From positions 27,312,215 through 27,376,214 of the forward strand of contig CM070561.1 in NCBI GenBank assembly GCA_036346405.1: a DNA stretch of 64,000 nt, read 5' to 3'. A program made the translations under genes and the position numbers. This DNA is from Phyllostachys edulis (Eukaryota > Streptophyta > Magnoliopsida > Poales > Poaceae). The notes under the pieces were generated by a model that saw nothing but the letters and a program-made list of their open reading frames with translations, was not told where the DNA came from and searched no databases. Positions 1 to 11,665 of this stretch are shown here, one piece after another. Position 1 is the stretch's first letter. Every line of letters starts with the position of its first letter.

Positions 1-44
1 GGTAGTATCGTTGCCATGAGAGATCACTGGCTTTGATACCAAGT
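1..44 (-). mobile_element. Edge of copia internal region with PBS
   Basis: On the minus strand, positions 41-29 read TGGTATCAAAGCC, one base from the usual initiator-tRNA-Met primer binding site of plant Ty1-copia elements (TGGTATCAGAGC). It lies three bases inside an LTR boundary at 45, which is the normal arrangement. The internal coding region would extend to the left, outside the window. No coding sequence can be judged from the 28 remaining bases. Confidence 0.65.
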
Positions 45-439
45 TGTCATTATCGGGTCCACGACCAGGTAACTTGTCGTCACGACCAGGTGCACGACCA
101 GTTCTTGGTCGAAGGTTGTAGTCGTGTAGGGTAGGGAACGCCGGTCGGAGTCTTCGGCCGGATGCCGTACAGCCTTGTCACGGTCTAGAGACCGAATTGG
201 ATAATCGTGGGTAATTACAGGCTTTGGCCCGTGCCTCGTTGACCAGGAGCCGTGATGGAGGTAACAGGGACAAGGAAGGAAGCATGCGCTGGGAAGAGAT
301 GCGCAGGGAGGAAGAAGGCAGACGAGGAGGGAGGAATTAGAGATAATTCTTGCTTGCATTTCCATATGTGAGAAACTCCTTAAATAAGGATAGCCCCACC
401 TAAAAATCATATCTAATCATACCAAACTTGGAGATAACA
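45..439 (-). mobile_element. 5' LTR of a Ty1-copia element
   Basis: The segment starts TGTCATTATC and ends GAGATAACA on the plus strand, so it has TG..CA ends in both directions. Read on the minus strand it begins TGTTATCTCC and finishes next to the copia PBS. A TATA-like stretch (CTTATTTAAGG on the minus strand, around 375-390) is a plausible promoter. At 395 bp it is a typical copia LTR length. The flank at 440-444 is AATTA; the partner TSD lies outside the window. The 128-codon open frame across the LTR looks like chance. Confidence 0.6.
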
Positions 440-1273
440 AATTAACTAAGTAATCTTTTCTGAAATGAAAAGTAACTAATGCGCCATGTCTGATTGGCGT
501 GATTTGCGTCTCTGATATGTGGTGCCGACCATCACATAATCTTTTCCGGATACGAATAGTCGTTTGTTTTCAATAAAAGGGCACCCCTGTAGTAGAGAGA
601 AGAGAAAATAAGAAAAGCTGTTGTTGTTTCGGTGGCACAAAAAAAATTCGTGTGTTCTTACATTCATGTTGGAATCAAGCTGATGTTGTTTCGGTGGCAT
701 AAAAAAAATTCGTGTATTCTTGCATTCATGTTGTAGGATTCTATTTTGTTCACGTGTGTTTCTCTTCGGTTTGGACCAACATTTCCTGGGGGACATGCGC
801 CACAGGGTCGGTCGATACAGTGTTCACTTCCGAACTCCTCAGGATCATCGAAGCCACCTTCTGTCTCTCGCCCCCATCAGCTTCCATCTCCTCAGTCGTC
901 GCTACAGGACCACCTTTCGGAAGGCACACTTAATTGTATGGCCTCTTTCTGGTGTTGGATGCGGGTGCAGTAGGTCATATAATAGTAGCGTACTTGTCCT
1001 TTCTCGCTCTTTCCTGACGTACAAAGGTCCCCTTCTTAGCCTGAGTTTTATCTTGCTTACTAGCTAGAAAACAAGCCCGCTCTGCCTCCTTCCCCGTCGT
1101 TGATTTCACTGGACTATTCACCTCCTCATCTTTCTTTCCTTCTTTCTCACCAGTGTGAGAACTGATCAACTGAGAACCAGCTGCAGTTCTTGCTGAATCT
1201 GAACTGTACAGGCGCCGAGGGGGATGTCGCGCAGTGTTGCATTACCCCAGGTAATAGATTCTGCATCAAAAGA
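440..1273. other. Intergenic; possible remnant of an old L1 ORF1
   Basis: No convincing gene. The right end (about 975-1169, minus strand) has a lysine- and glutamate-rich open frame. Because the L1 at 1288-8822 duplicated its target, this DNA was once contiguous with the decayed L1 ORF1 fragment now at 9.19-10.0 kb, so it may be the distal part of that same old ORF1. The left half shows only the short tandem repeat at 621-733. Confidence 0.4.
621..733. repeat. Two-copy tandem repeat, about 61-bp unit
   Basis: Two adjacent copies of a block containing GTTTCGGTGGCA, an A-run, ATTCGTGT and ATTCATGTTG, differing at a few positions. No function is apparent. Confidence 0.85.
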
Positions 1274-1466
1274 CCTACTGCCCAAGCTTTTTTTTTAGAT
1301 AATGGAAGAGATTACTCTCTCCCGGTCTCTGTATCAACGATACACACAACAAAATTTATTTAAGCAAGTTAAGTGACAAAACAAACCGAGAAAAAACGGC
1401 TTGCAACCTTACAACTGAAAGACACCTGAAAAAACAACCTCACACATTGCAAAATCTTAGACAACC

Positions 1467-4400
1467 TCAACTATAGCCAATCCTATGACTAAGCCTCCAT
1501 CCACGAAACTTGAGGATTTGCTTCGCCACAAACTCCAATCTTTGACTCCCAGCCAACAGAGCCTCCTTCTGGTTTGTTTTCTGCAGTATAGCCCATGCAT
1601 TCAGCCAGGATCCACTCAATAAGATAACCTGCAACGGATTAGTTAAATTTTTGTTGTCAAAAACAACATCATTTCGGCATAACCATATAGACCAACATAA
1701 GGCACTAACCCCCACCAGGAGTTGTGACTTTAGCAATTTAGGAATACCATCTAACCAATTTCCAAACATGTTAGCCATGCTCACTGGAGGATCTAAATTA
1801 AAAGCACATTTCACAACCCACCATGCCATCCGCGCAAAGGGGCAATTAAAAAAAAGATGTTGAATTGTCTCCTCTTTAATACAGAAACAACACTTTGTAC
1901 TTCCTCTCCAATTTCTTTTAAGTAAGTTGTCTTTTGTTAATATAATTCCTGTGTTGAGATACCACATGAAAATCTTTACTTTTAAAGGAATCTTAATGAT
2001 CCAAAACCAACTCCTGATAGGGGCTTGAACATTGCCTATAAGCGCCACATAAAAGGACTGAACAGAATAAAGCCCTGACTTACTCAAATGCCACTGGAAA
2101 ACATCCTTATGTACACTTAATTGAACATTAGAAATTTTCACCAGCAACTCATTCCAAGCAATTAGCTTAGTCCCAACAATAGGTCTATGAAAAGAAATAT
2201 TTAAGGGACTCGCACTCATAACATTAGCTACTAACTCATCCTTCCTCCTAACCACATTGTAAAGCATTGGAAATTGCCTTTGAAGAGTAGAATTTCCCAC
2301 CCAAATATCTTCCTAAAACCTAACCTGCCTTCCGTTCTTAACCAGGAAAGAACCAAAGTGAAAAAACTGATCTTTAATTTTCATAAGCCCCGACCAAAAG
2401 TGGGATGACCCCGGTTTATTAACCACTTGAGAAAGACTCTTTTCACCCAAATATTTCCTTGTTAGCAAAGATTGCCACACCCCTTCTTCATTAAGCAACT
2501 TAAACAGCCACTTGCCTAACAAGCTTTTATTTTTTGTGTCTAAGTTCTGAACTCCTAGACCACCAAACTCTTTAGGAGAACAAACCACGCTCCATTTAGC
2601 AAGCCTATACTTACGCTTATGGCTGTCACACTGCCAAAAAAATCTAGACCGATAAAAATCTAGTCTTTTGAGCACCTCTAGGAACCTCAAAAAAGAAAAC
2701 ATAAACATAGGTAAACTATTTAGCACTGAGTTAATAAGCACCAAGCGACCCCCATGCATAAATTTTTCCCTTTCCAAGCTGCTAAGCTTTTTCTCAACTC
2801 GCTTCTTCAACTCCTTTCCAATCACTATTCCTTAACTTTCTGAAGTGAATGGGAATACCTAAGTATCTAAAAGGAAACACCCCAACTTCACAACCAAATA
2901 ACTGAGTATACTGTGGTTCTGCATCCTTGGCAGCTCTAAAACAAAAAATCTCACTCTTATGAAAATTAATCTTTAAACCTGATAAATGCTCAAAGACACA
3001 TAAAATAAGCTTAAGATTTTTGGCTTGTTCCAAATCATTATTCAAGAAAAGAATAGTGTCATCCGCATATTGTAGGATTGACAACCCATCATCAATCAAG
3101 TGAGGAACGACTCCTGTTAAAAGTCCAGCTGCTTTGGCTCTCGAGATAAAAATGGAAAGCATATCTGCCACAAGATTAAAAAGAACGGGGGACAAAGGAT
3201 CACCCTGTCTAAGTCCCTTATGAGTTTGGAAAAAAGCACCAAGATCATCATTGACCTTAATACCAACACTCCCTCCCTTGATCAAACTTTGTACCCAAGA
3301 ACACCACTTAGGTGAAAATCCTTTCATCCTCAACGTATGCATTAAAAACAGCCATTTTACTTTATCATAAGCTTTCTCAAAATCCACCTTAAAAACAATA
3401 CCATCCAAATTCTGCTTATGAAGCTCGTGGATGGTTTCATGCAAGATCACTACACCATCCGAATTAAATCTCCCGCATGAACGCAGATCGTGAAGGCGTA
3501 ACAACCTTTGAGCTACTCTCATAAGCCTATTAGTAATTACTTTAGTAAAAAATTTAAAACATACATTAAGCATACAAATAGGCCTATATTTCTGTATTTG
3601 CTTAGCATCAGCTTTTTTCGGGAGTAATGTAATAATCCCAAAATTCAAGCTAAAAATATCCAAAGTGCAACTATGAAAAGCAAAAAACATGGCCATCCAA
3701 ATTCCTTTTAATTACTTCCCAAAACACCGATAGAACTCATTGAAAACCATCGCCCCAATTGCTTTATTATGATCCATTTGAAATATAGCTTCTTTCACCT
3801 CCTTTTCAAGAAAGGCCTCAAGAAGATTAATGTTTTCCTCATCCAAACTTGAGACATATCAATTGTAAGACCTCAATCATAGATAAATGATTTACCTCAC
3901 CGTCCAAACAAATCTTTATAATAATTGGTGATATAATTTTTAATTGTACATCACCTCTAATAAAACCATCTTCTTGCTCAAGTCAAAAATTCTCTGCTTT
4001 CTGTGTTTCCCATTTGCAATCAAATGATAAAAGCGCGTATTCCTGTCACCCTCCAAGAGAAATTTCGCTTTGGCCCTTTGATACCATTTAATTTCTTCTT
4101 CTCTCAACAAATGAGCCAGCCTCTCATTAGCAGCTTTTTTACTATTTAACTCATAATTGGTCAAACTCATAAACTCTGCCTTTTTATCAAGCTGATCAAT
4201 CAACACGTTAAGTTCTAACTTTTCCTTTTTATACGTCCCGCTGGTACTTTTCGCCCAACCCCTAAGATAACGCCTAAGAATTCTAACCTTTCTCTGCCAG
4301 CTATGCAAGGCCGACTGACCACTATTAACATTTCTCCACAAATCTGCTACCATTTCTCTAAACCCCTCTCTACATAGCCAGCCTAATTCAAATTTAAATA

Positions 4401-5127
4401 AAGGCTGACTACCTCTAAAAGAAGTCTCTTTTGTGTTTAACAACAAAGGCGTGTGATCAGATAAGGACCTTTCAAGAGCTAACACCGTGACCAAAGGAAA
4501 CTTCTGTTCCCAATCTGTACTCATTAAAACTCTATCCAACTTCTCAAAAGTTGGATTAACTAGCGAATTGGCCCAAGTAAATTGTCTATCAGACAAAACT
4601 ATTTCTCTTAAATCCAAATTATTAAGCACAACATTAAACAGAAAAGGCCATCTATACTCAACGTTACCATTATTTTTTTCACTCGAATTCCTTATGATAT
4701 TAAAATCACCCCCAATTAAAATGGGAAGTGTCTCTTTCCTACAAGCATTAACCAGTTCATTAAGGAACTTCTCCTTAAACTGGGGCTGAGCAGCACCGTA
4801 AACCGCTACTAAGACCCACTGGAAATCATCCTCTCTATTCTTTAAATGAAACTTCACATAAAAATCACCAGCATCAATCGACCCAACATCAAAGACCCGC
4901 AAATCCACTCCAAGAAGTATACAACCCGACCGACCTTGTGGAGGAGAAAAGTGCCACAAAAAATTTCGACCACCACAAAGATGATTAAGGCTAGCCATTG
5001 AGAATTCTTTTTTAACAGTTTCAAGAATGGCCACAAAATCTAAATGATGCTCTTTAACCGTTTCACAAATAAAACGATGTTTAGCCAAGTCACCTAGACC
5101 TCTGCTATTCCAAAAAAGACCTTTCAT
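1467..5127 (-). pseudogene. L1 ORF2: endonuclease, reverse transcriptase, zf-RVT; broken
   Basis: ORF2 nicks the target DNA and reverse-transcribes the element RNA in place. From 5127 to 3940 it shows an apurinic-type endonuclease with the conserved WNSRG, AILET, GGDFN and SDHTP motifs. The reverse transcriptase lies at 3696-2794 (YRPICMLN, LRQGDPLSPVLFN and the catalytic YADD). The thumb continues at 2825-2313 after a frameshift. The 2300-1467 piece carries the zf-RVT cysteine/histidine region (CCFCIKEETIQHLFFNCPFA). About 240 bp between 3940 and 3696 are disrupted, and an in-frame TAG lies near 2310. The order and length match plant L1 ORF2, but it is inactive. Confidence 0.92.
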
Positions 5128-8100
5128 ATTGATTTTATCTTGATCGATCTAAGTAAAGGACTTTTTCTATTCTTCTTTCCAGATGATCGCTTTTTATTAG
5201 TGACCAGTATAAAATTAGACATGTCATCCTCCATATCGACTACTTCTACATCACTAGTTAAATGGTTAAGTGCTGAGAAATCGTTGTAATCCTCATTCTC
5301 AGCCTCCACCTCCTCAATAGCTACACTTCCTTTCTTTTTCATTCTACCAAACTCAATATTTTTAATATTGTTAATAGAACTGGCAACCTCTACGTCATCA
5401 ACTCCTAAGGAAATCCCAACGCTAGCAACTTTGTCAATAATTTGCTCATCGAAAAAAAGATAAAAGGATGATTATTAATAGACTTACTAGGTCTAATTCG
5501 AGATTACGAATCAAGACGCCGCTTGGCCTTTTGCACCATGTCTTCATCTCCGAATTCGCTTTTTAGACGCCACTTTGCCTAAGCTCCCAGAAAAACTCAA
5601 AGCTTCGTAAACCATTTAACTCGGTAGTCTGAGAAGCCCCAATAACCCCTTGACCCACAGCAACCTTCCGGTCAGCCCCTAATTCCCCTGACCAGGTCCC
5701 TTCTCCAGTCTGCTTATGCCTCGTGACCGACTCGGCGTCACTGGACTGAGCCACTTTGGCAACGCCCGGTGAAGCATACACCTGCAAATCCAACTGCATG
5801 ACCTTGCCTCCCTTTGGTTCGCAGCCAGCGGAAGGTGCGTCGCCAATGGATGCTTCGCAGCCAGTGTTTGGTTCGCCGCCAGAGGTCTTCGCAGCCAGTA
5901 TTTGGTTCGCCACTGCTGTGTTACATTTGACCGGTGCACCAACCTCTTTCTCCACTAACACATCCGGTTTAAACAGGCAATCACCCTCTGCCACTAGAAC
6001 AGCTACTGATCCATCAGAAGAAAGAGTAGCCTCCCTTGCCAATAATGCTTCTCCAAATTTCACTCCTTGGCAACAAATCAACGAGGCTACCCGATTCTAT
6101 CTGCTTCCACCTTCCGAGTAATGCACTTCCATTTCTACCACAGAATCATCCACCTGAACCATTGTAGGGCTTAAATGTTCCCCCTTCTTCAACCCAGATA
6201 CAAGATGACAGTCCTCCTCCACCTGTTCAGATTCAACTGCTACCAGACTCCTACCTTTGACTTTCAAGCCAGACATCCCAACAAGAGCTCCCATCTCGGC
6301 CTCCTTTCTAGACGCTCTCGGTGTAACCCAGATTACATCCAAAGCCACCAGACTCAAAGAATTCCCCTTGGCGCCCAAAGATGACTGACCTTTACTGCTT
6401 TCAGGCTCATGAACATTACTACCTGAATTATTCTTCGGTCTCTTAGCCTCCCTGTCCTCCATCTCAACATCTTTACCCCTGCCCGAGCTGTCATCCTCCT
6501 CATGATCAACATCACGATCGACTACTTCGTCAACCGTACCCACCACCTCCTCTTCAATCTCGAAAAAAATGTCATAAACAGATTCACCCACCACAATCTC
6601 CACACTAGGAGGTATCGCTTCTACATCCAACACCCCTACAAGCATACAAACCAAATCATTCTTACGCACTTTTTCCATGTCCACCCGCAAAGCAATGCCA
6701 ATGATTGAACCTATTGCACACAGGCTCAGAAAATCACGAATCTCCAAAGGTACACCAAGGACCTGAACCCAAACTTTGTGTAATTGGTATTTAGGAACCG
6801 GTCTGGAGTTCCATTCGATAAATTTTAAAACCACCTTATGATCCTTCACATTGATGTCTCCAATAGCCACCATGCGAAGCATTTCCAACCTATTTGGGAA
6901 ATGAACTAAAATTCATTTTCCCCTTGAACCTCCACCTAAGGTTGCCAATTCAAAGGAATTAGCCTTCTCAGCTCTGCAATCAACATGCCTTCAGACATCT
7001 GCTCTCCAATTACCCGAACCAAACCAGTCTTGTTGTTTTCCTTCTTCAATTTCTTACTCCCAGATAGTGGGATTTGATAAAATCCCAGTCCATCAGCTCC
7101 GAATCCACATAAGTTGGCAATCGGTCTTGGAATCAAAGTCAAAGGACACTTATTGGCCAAATGGTCATTGCCCTCACAAATATCACATAATAAACTGACT
7201 TGGCAATTAGCAATTCCATGCCCCTTCCCTTTGCAACGAAAGCACACCATACGAGAAACATCACCAACATACCTATTGACAACCGTAGAATACCGTCCGA
7301 CCATGTCCCGATTTACGCCGCCAAAGAGCCACCCACGCCCCCGATATGCGCTAAATCGCCACGATCCTCAGAGTAATCATCGACTCTAGAACCAATGACC
7401 GGGACAACATCACGCCCACCAGAGGGACCTCCATTCCCTGCCGTCTGCCCCTTAACACTTCCGTCAACAGCCATCTGATCAGAACCGCCTGAGTCCTGGG
7501 TCTGCCCACCCCCTCCTCCAACCGAAACACAGCTCTGCAACTTCCCGCCTCTCACCCCAAGCAACCCAGTATTCTGCAGTTGATGCCCTCCTCTCAACCC
7601 CTGTGTCCCACTGTTCTGCGGAATCCTTACATTGTATGCACCACCGCCATGCCCAGCAGCCCAAGCCCTCACCACTGCTCGCCCACTCCATAGCCCCACC
7701 TCCCCTAGGTTGTCAGTCTTCCCTCGCCTCATCAGCGCCAACCCATCTTCCCGGTTGCTAACACCATTCCAAGATGCAAACCGACCGCCACGAGGTCTTC
7801 CTCTTCCAGCCATGTCACCCGCCTGCCCAGAAAAATCCTCGGCGGAACCCCGACCACCGGAACCTGAAACTGTGGTGGACAAAAAAAGTGAGCCGCCGCC
7901 AGAGCCAGGTACTCTAAACTGCCTATCCCACCTTCTACCGAGTATTTTACGCAGCCAAGGAAGCCCCAACTTGCGTGACTCGACTGTGTTTGCTAACACC
8001 GAACCCTTAGCTAATGGGCTCGGCCCACTCAACGCAGTCTCATCCGGGTCTTTAACATCCACCAAGACAGGTATGTCCACCACAGGATTTGAAATTTGAG

Positions 8101-8692
8101 CAATCCCCATCACTGGCGACAAACACGGCCAATCACCCGATTCCGACGCTGATTTCTCGGAAACCACCAATGGCGCAACACGAAGTTTGCCGCAGCTCCT
8201 CGGCCTGAACGGCGGACCTCGGCGAGCACGATCGAATGCGACTCCCAACGTCATCGGAGGCGACTGGCGAGGCGGCGGCAAAGGTCCCAACCATGGTCGC
8301 CTACCATCTTTTCCCTTCTTACACTGGCCAGGTAGAATCCCCACCGCAAGAAGCTCCTCCGTCGAATAACCCGCAGCAATGGCATCACCAAAAACTTCAT
8401 TCTGCGGACATGGCTCTCCATCGTCCCCTTTGCCTCCAACCTGCAAAGATCTGCGTGAACTAGAAAAGTTAGACGATCCATTACCTTGATGCGATTCCGA
8501 GACGCCGCCTTCAAAACGAGAAGTCCGCTTGCCAGCCTCCGCTTCAACCTCCACTTCTGCCAAGATAATATCTTCCTCATCGGAAGAATCATCTTCTTGT
8601 AACCGCCAAAATCTTGAACCGATCGCTGCGCTAACTACACGATGAACCTTCGAGAACGGAACACAGATCTCACCAGCATTGGCACCCGCCAT
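5124..8692 (-). pseudogene. L1 ORF1 (RNA-binding, gag-like), broken
   Basis: In L1 elements ORF1 binds the element RNA and forms the ribonucleoprotein. From its Met at 8692 the frame runs through a Gly/Ser/Arg-rich, low-complexity region to 7313. It then shifts into a frame (7304-6936) with two CCHC knuckles of C-x2-C-x4-H-x4-C spacing (CFRCKGKGHGIANC and CDICEGNDHLANKC). It shifts again into 6888-6097, which resembles the DUF4283-like segment that follows the knuckles in grass LINE ORF1. A TAG near 6094 interrupts it before 6081-5563, and another shift leads to the acidic-then-basic tail 5342-5124. At least three frameshifts and one stop make it a pseudogene. The final TGA overlaps the ORF2 ATG as ATGA. 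Confidence 0.85.
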
Positions 8693-8846
8693 CCATGCGT
8701 TTCAGATGTCTCTAACCAACCCCTTTGATTAGATCTAGTTATTTGATTACCAGACGGGCCCCTTCGATAGAGCTTGAAGGGTTTCTGTGTAATTGATATC
8801 TGTGACAGCAACCAGGGCGTCCCCTACTGCCCATGCTACCTGAGGA

Positions 8847-9179
8847 CAGGGTATTCGCCGAAATTTCGGTCCTTTCAAAGGGTAACGAAATAAATTCAAT
8901 TCGTTCAAAAATTCCGGTTTGTTTGAATTTGGAGAGAATGTGAAGGGTTAAATTGCGTAAACACTAGTATAGAAACATTAACCCGACCATAGCCTAGTGG
9001 CAAGGGCCCCTCACTGTTGTTTGGGAGGTTAGGGATCGAATTCCACTCAACACATTAAATTTTGCAATTATTTTAAATTTTAAATTCAAATTTGATTCAA
9101 ACCAATTTGAAAATCCACCGAAATTTCGGTGATTTCGGCCACCAACGAATTTTTTTCAAAATCGAAATTTGTTTCCCTG
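8847..9179 (+). mobile_element. hAT-like MITE with internal tRNA-like promoter (copy 1)
   Basis: A 333-bp element starting CAGGGTATTCGCCGAAATTTCGG and ending in the inverted GAAATTTGTTTCCCTG. It is flanked by a perfect 8-bp TSD, CCTGAGGA, at 8839-8846 and 9180-9187. CAGGG ends with an 8-bp TSD are typical of hAT elements. It has no coding capacity. Internally it has a pol III-like A box (TAGCCTAGTGG, 8990-9000) and a degenerate B box (GGATCGAATTCC, 9033-9044). A relative with the same layout is at 57128-57507. Confidence 0.85.
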
Positions 9180-9187
9180 CCTGAGGA

Positions 9188-9975
9188 TACGGAAGGGCGC
9201 TGCAGCCATGCAGCGCCGACGCCGGCTTCTTTGAGCGGCGCGGCGAAGCACGCAACCACTCTCCCCATTGTTTCGGCTGCGCTAACCGTTCCATATCACA
9301 GTGCCCTCCTTCATGGAAAAGACGACCACAATCAAAACAAAAGTGGGGAATCTTCTCATACCTGACGTCGAACCACTTCCCGTCAGGCTCGGACGCATTG
9401 GATCAAATTTTTACCCTACGCACCAATGGTTGATCAACTGGAATCTCCACGAGGATGCGCATCTGATCACCCCAAGCTGTACCATCGTGGTCAACATCCA
9501 CCTTCAGAACTTTCCAATCCACGCCCAATCAACGAGCCATACTTCTGATTCATTAGCCCTAATGGCAAGTCCATCACCCGCACCCACACTGCCAGGGAAT
9601 TGAAGACCATATCGGAATTCGGAAGGGCGAGTACGGACATCAAAATCAATCTGCCAAGGGCCATTTTTCATATCATGCTTCCAGTCACCTTAAGAATTAA
9701 AGCGAACAACAAACCTATTTTCACCGATCTCCTAACTCAGCCTCCCTGTGCAAGCCCCAAGCCTTCTTCATAGTTCGCTCTACGGGAGTCAGATTGAAGT
9801 ATTGAACTGCTTCGGAGAGAAAACTTTGCCAATGGTCGCCCACTTGGGTTTCCTTCTCCGTCAGCAGCAGATCACCCATCTTCATCGACAGACCCACTGC
9901 TGCTCCCTCAGAGACTTGCAGAACTGGACAAGAGGTTGCAACGCCGCCCCCCGAGGAATTCTCTGCCGCCGCCAT
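9188..9975 (-). pseudogene. Older L1 ORF1 fragment (DUF4283-like plus zinc knuckle)
   Basis: On the minus strand a Met-led frame starts at 9975 (MAAAENSSGGGV) and reads into a segment with ENRFVVRFNS, then GDWKHDMKNGPW, as in the N-terminal DUF4283 domain of plant LINE and gag-like ORF1 proteins. Further down, frames around 9340-9200 read like the usual knuckle region (a CFDCGR-type motif followed by a basic tail). Stops and frameshifts are frequent. It was the host for both the L1 at 1288-8822 and the MITE at 8847-9179, so it is older than both. The remainder probably lies left of 1274. Confidence 0.6.
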
Positions 9976-10008
9976 GTGCCGCCAGAAAGCACGACCACCA
10001 CCGCCTAG

Positions 10009-10533
10009 CGCAGGAAAAACCTAGCGGAATCGGTAGAACCCGTCTGGCTCCCGTGGTAGAAATAGAATCAACACTGCCGTGAGAATCCACCCCCGTCGAG
10101 AAAACGCTTGCTCTCGCGCCCGGGGTGGGGGGGGGGGGTGTTGCACCACGCAGCCGATCGAACATCGGAGCGTGCAACCTCTTCTTCCGAGTGCTAGTAT
10201 GTACGCTCCTCTCCGATACAATCGTACTATTTTTTTTTAAGTTGTTGCAACATATCAAAAATTCATATACAGTATTTCAAAAAAGAGGATATCTTAAAAA
10301 ACTCTGAAGCAAAACAAAAAACTGAAAAAGAACGCAACATATCAAAAAAAAAAAAGATGCAACATCTGAATTCATATGCAATTTTTTTTTAACGGTCGAA
10401 ACATTTTTTTCCAACGGTCACAACATTTTTTCACCGGTCGCAACAAAAAGAACTAGAGGATGCATATCAAAACAAAAAGAAAACATCTCGAGTGTAACAT
10501 TTTTTTTCAACGGTTGCAACATTTTTTTCAATG
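10009..10533. repeat. A/T-run region with repeated CAACGGTCGCAACATTTTTT motif
   Basis: No gene. A run of 12 G lies at 10127-10138. From about 10385 to 10533 a motif of the form AACGGTCGCAACATTTTTTT occurs four to five times with small changes. It resumes at 11427-11455 beyond the solo LTR, so the LTR was inserted into this repeat block. Its element class is unclear. Confidence 0.6.
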
Positions 10534-10538
10534 GTCAC

Positions 10539-11421
10539 TGTCGGTGTTTTAAGATCGAACTTACGTAAAGATTGTTTGATTCAGAGGTTCCTCTAGGCTC
10601 AAGATCACACAAAGATGGAGACACAGGGAATTTTATACAGGTTCGGGCCTTCACTTGAGAGAATAACAACCCTACTCCTGTGTGTATCTATTGAGTATGC
10701 TGGATTACAAGATCAAGCCAGAAAACTTAGAATATTGTGCTTCTAGAAAATGGCCCTCTCCTATTACTCTGATGATCCTTGCCTTTTATACCGTCCCTAG
10801 AAGGTGCACCGTTGGACCTCTAATAAAAGGTCACTTAACCCTCCAGATCATGGTGCCAAGCATCGGAGGTTACCGCAGAGTTAAAACGCTCCCACGCCGC
10901 TAGGCAATTATCATCATAAAAGGGAGTTAAAATCGTGCCATTATCTTGGGAAATAATGGCGAGTTTATCGCCCGTATTTTGAATACGGTGCGGAAGATTC
11001 TTTATCGACTAGGCCCACATGTCCGTGAGCCTTGTCGATTAGGACCTCGTCGAGAAAGTCTTACGACCAGGGATAGTCGAAGAAAGCTTACGATCGCATA
11101 ATCGATCGAGTAGAGCTTACGATCATGGGAAAGCCGATAAGGACTTACGATTATGGGGTAGTCGTAGGAAGTCCTACGACTACAGGGTGGTCATAGAAGA
11201 ACTTACGACCTCCAGCTTCTCCCTTATTAATATTTAAGGGGTATACTCAGGAGTTATGTGACATCATTATTACCTCATAATATGAATTATGGATAAATGA
11301 TTAAATGAGGATTGTTATATCCTCGTCAAAGGGGTATACCTAGGAGTTATGTGACGTCATTATTACCTCATAATATGAATTATGGATAAATGATTAAATG
11401 AGGAATGTTATATCCTCGTCA
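10539..11421 (-). mobile_element. Solo LTR, gypsy (Tat-like) family
   Basis: An 883-bp LTR starting TGTCGGTGTTTTAAG and ending TATATCCTCGTCA, bounded by a perfect 5-bp TSD, GTCAC (10534-10538 and 11422-11426). Ends, TATA box (GTATAAAAGGC on the minus strand, near 10790) and internal repeats match the LTRs of the complete element at 11666-24856, so orientation is inferred to be minus. It contains the TTACGAC repeat array (about 11050-11215). The last 95-100 bp (about 11238-11421) are duplicated in tandem. With no internal region, unequal recombination between two LTRs is the usual explanation. Confidence 0.92.
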
Positions 11422-11426
11422 GTCAC

Positions 11427-11660
11427 CATATTTTTTTTCAACGGTCGCAACAAAATGGCTTGTTCAAAAATTGTTGCACCTAATCAGGAGATCATCTCAA
11501 CTCACTACTACATCTCGCGAACAACACAAATCCTCCTCTTAATACCTGATCTACTACAGCTGGAAAAATGGAGCAAAAAGGGAGCAATTTTCCTCCAAGA
11601 AAACAGAACAAAAGTTTAATTGAGCTCTGTTTCTTATGTTCCCCAATTGGTAGTACCTCT
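11427..11660. other. Flank between two LTR insertions
   Basis: Continuation of the repeat-motif block interrupted by the solo LTR, followed by unique-looking DNA. No gene seen. An open frame of 73 codons is not supported by any motif. Confidence 0.5.
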
Positions 11661-11665
11661 GTTTC

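Larger units (their letters stand above)
1288..8822 (-). mobile_element. L1-type LINE, near full length, minus strand
   Basis: A non-LTR retrotransposon of 7.5 kb read on the minus strand: 5' UTR 8822-8693, ORF1 8692-5124, ORF2 5127-1467, 3' UTR, then a short poly(A) tail seen as a T-run at 1288-1296. It is bounded by a 14-bp TSD, CCTACTGCCCAAGC at 1274-1287 and CCTACTGCCCATGC at 8823-8836 (one mismatch), so the element is not 5' truncated. Both ORFs are broken by frameshifts and stops, so it cannot move by itself. It landed in an older L1 ORF1 fragment. Confidence 0.92.

Noticed and set aside
7632..8463. Plus-strand ORFs of up to 155 codons opposite L1 ORF1
   Set aside because: Mirror frames of the GC-rich ORF1 on the other strand.
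11500..11520. CACTACTACATC as a CACTA element end
   Set aside because: Only the first bases match; no sub-terminal CACAGACGGTT repeats and no partner end nearby.
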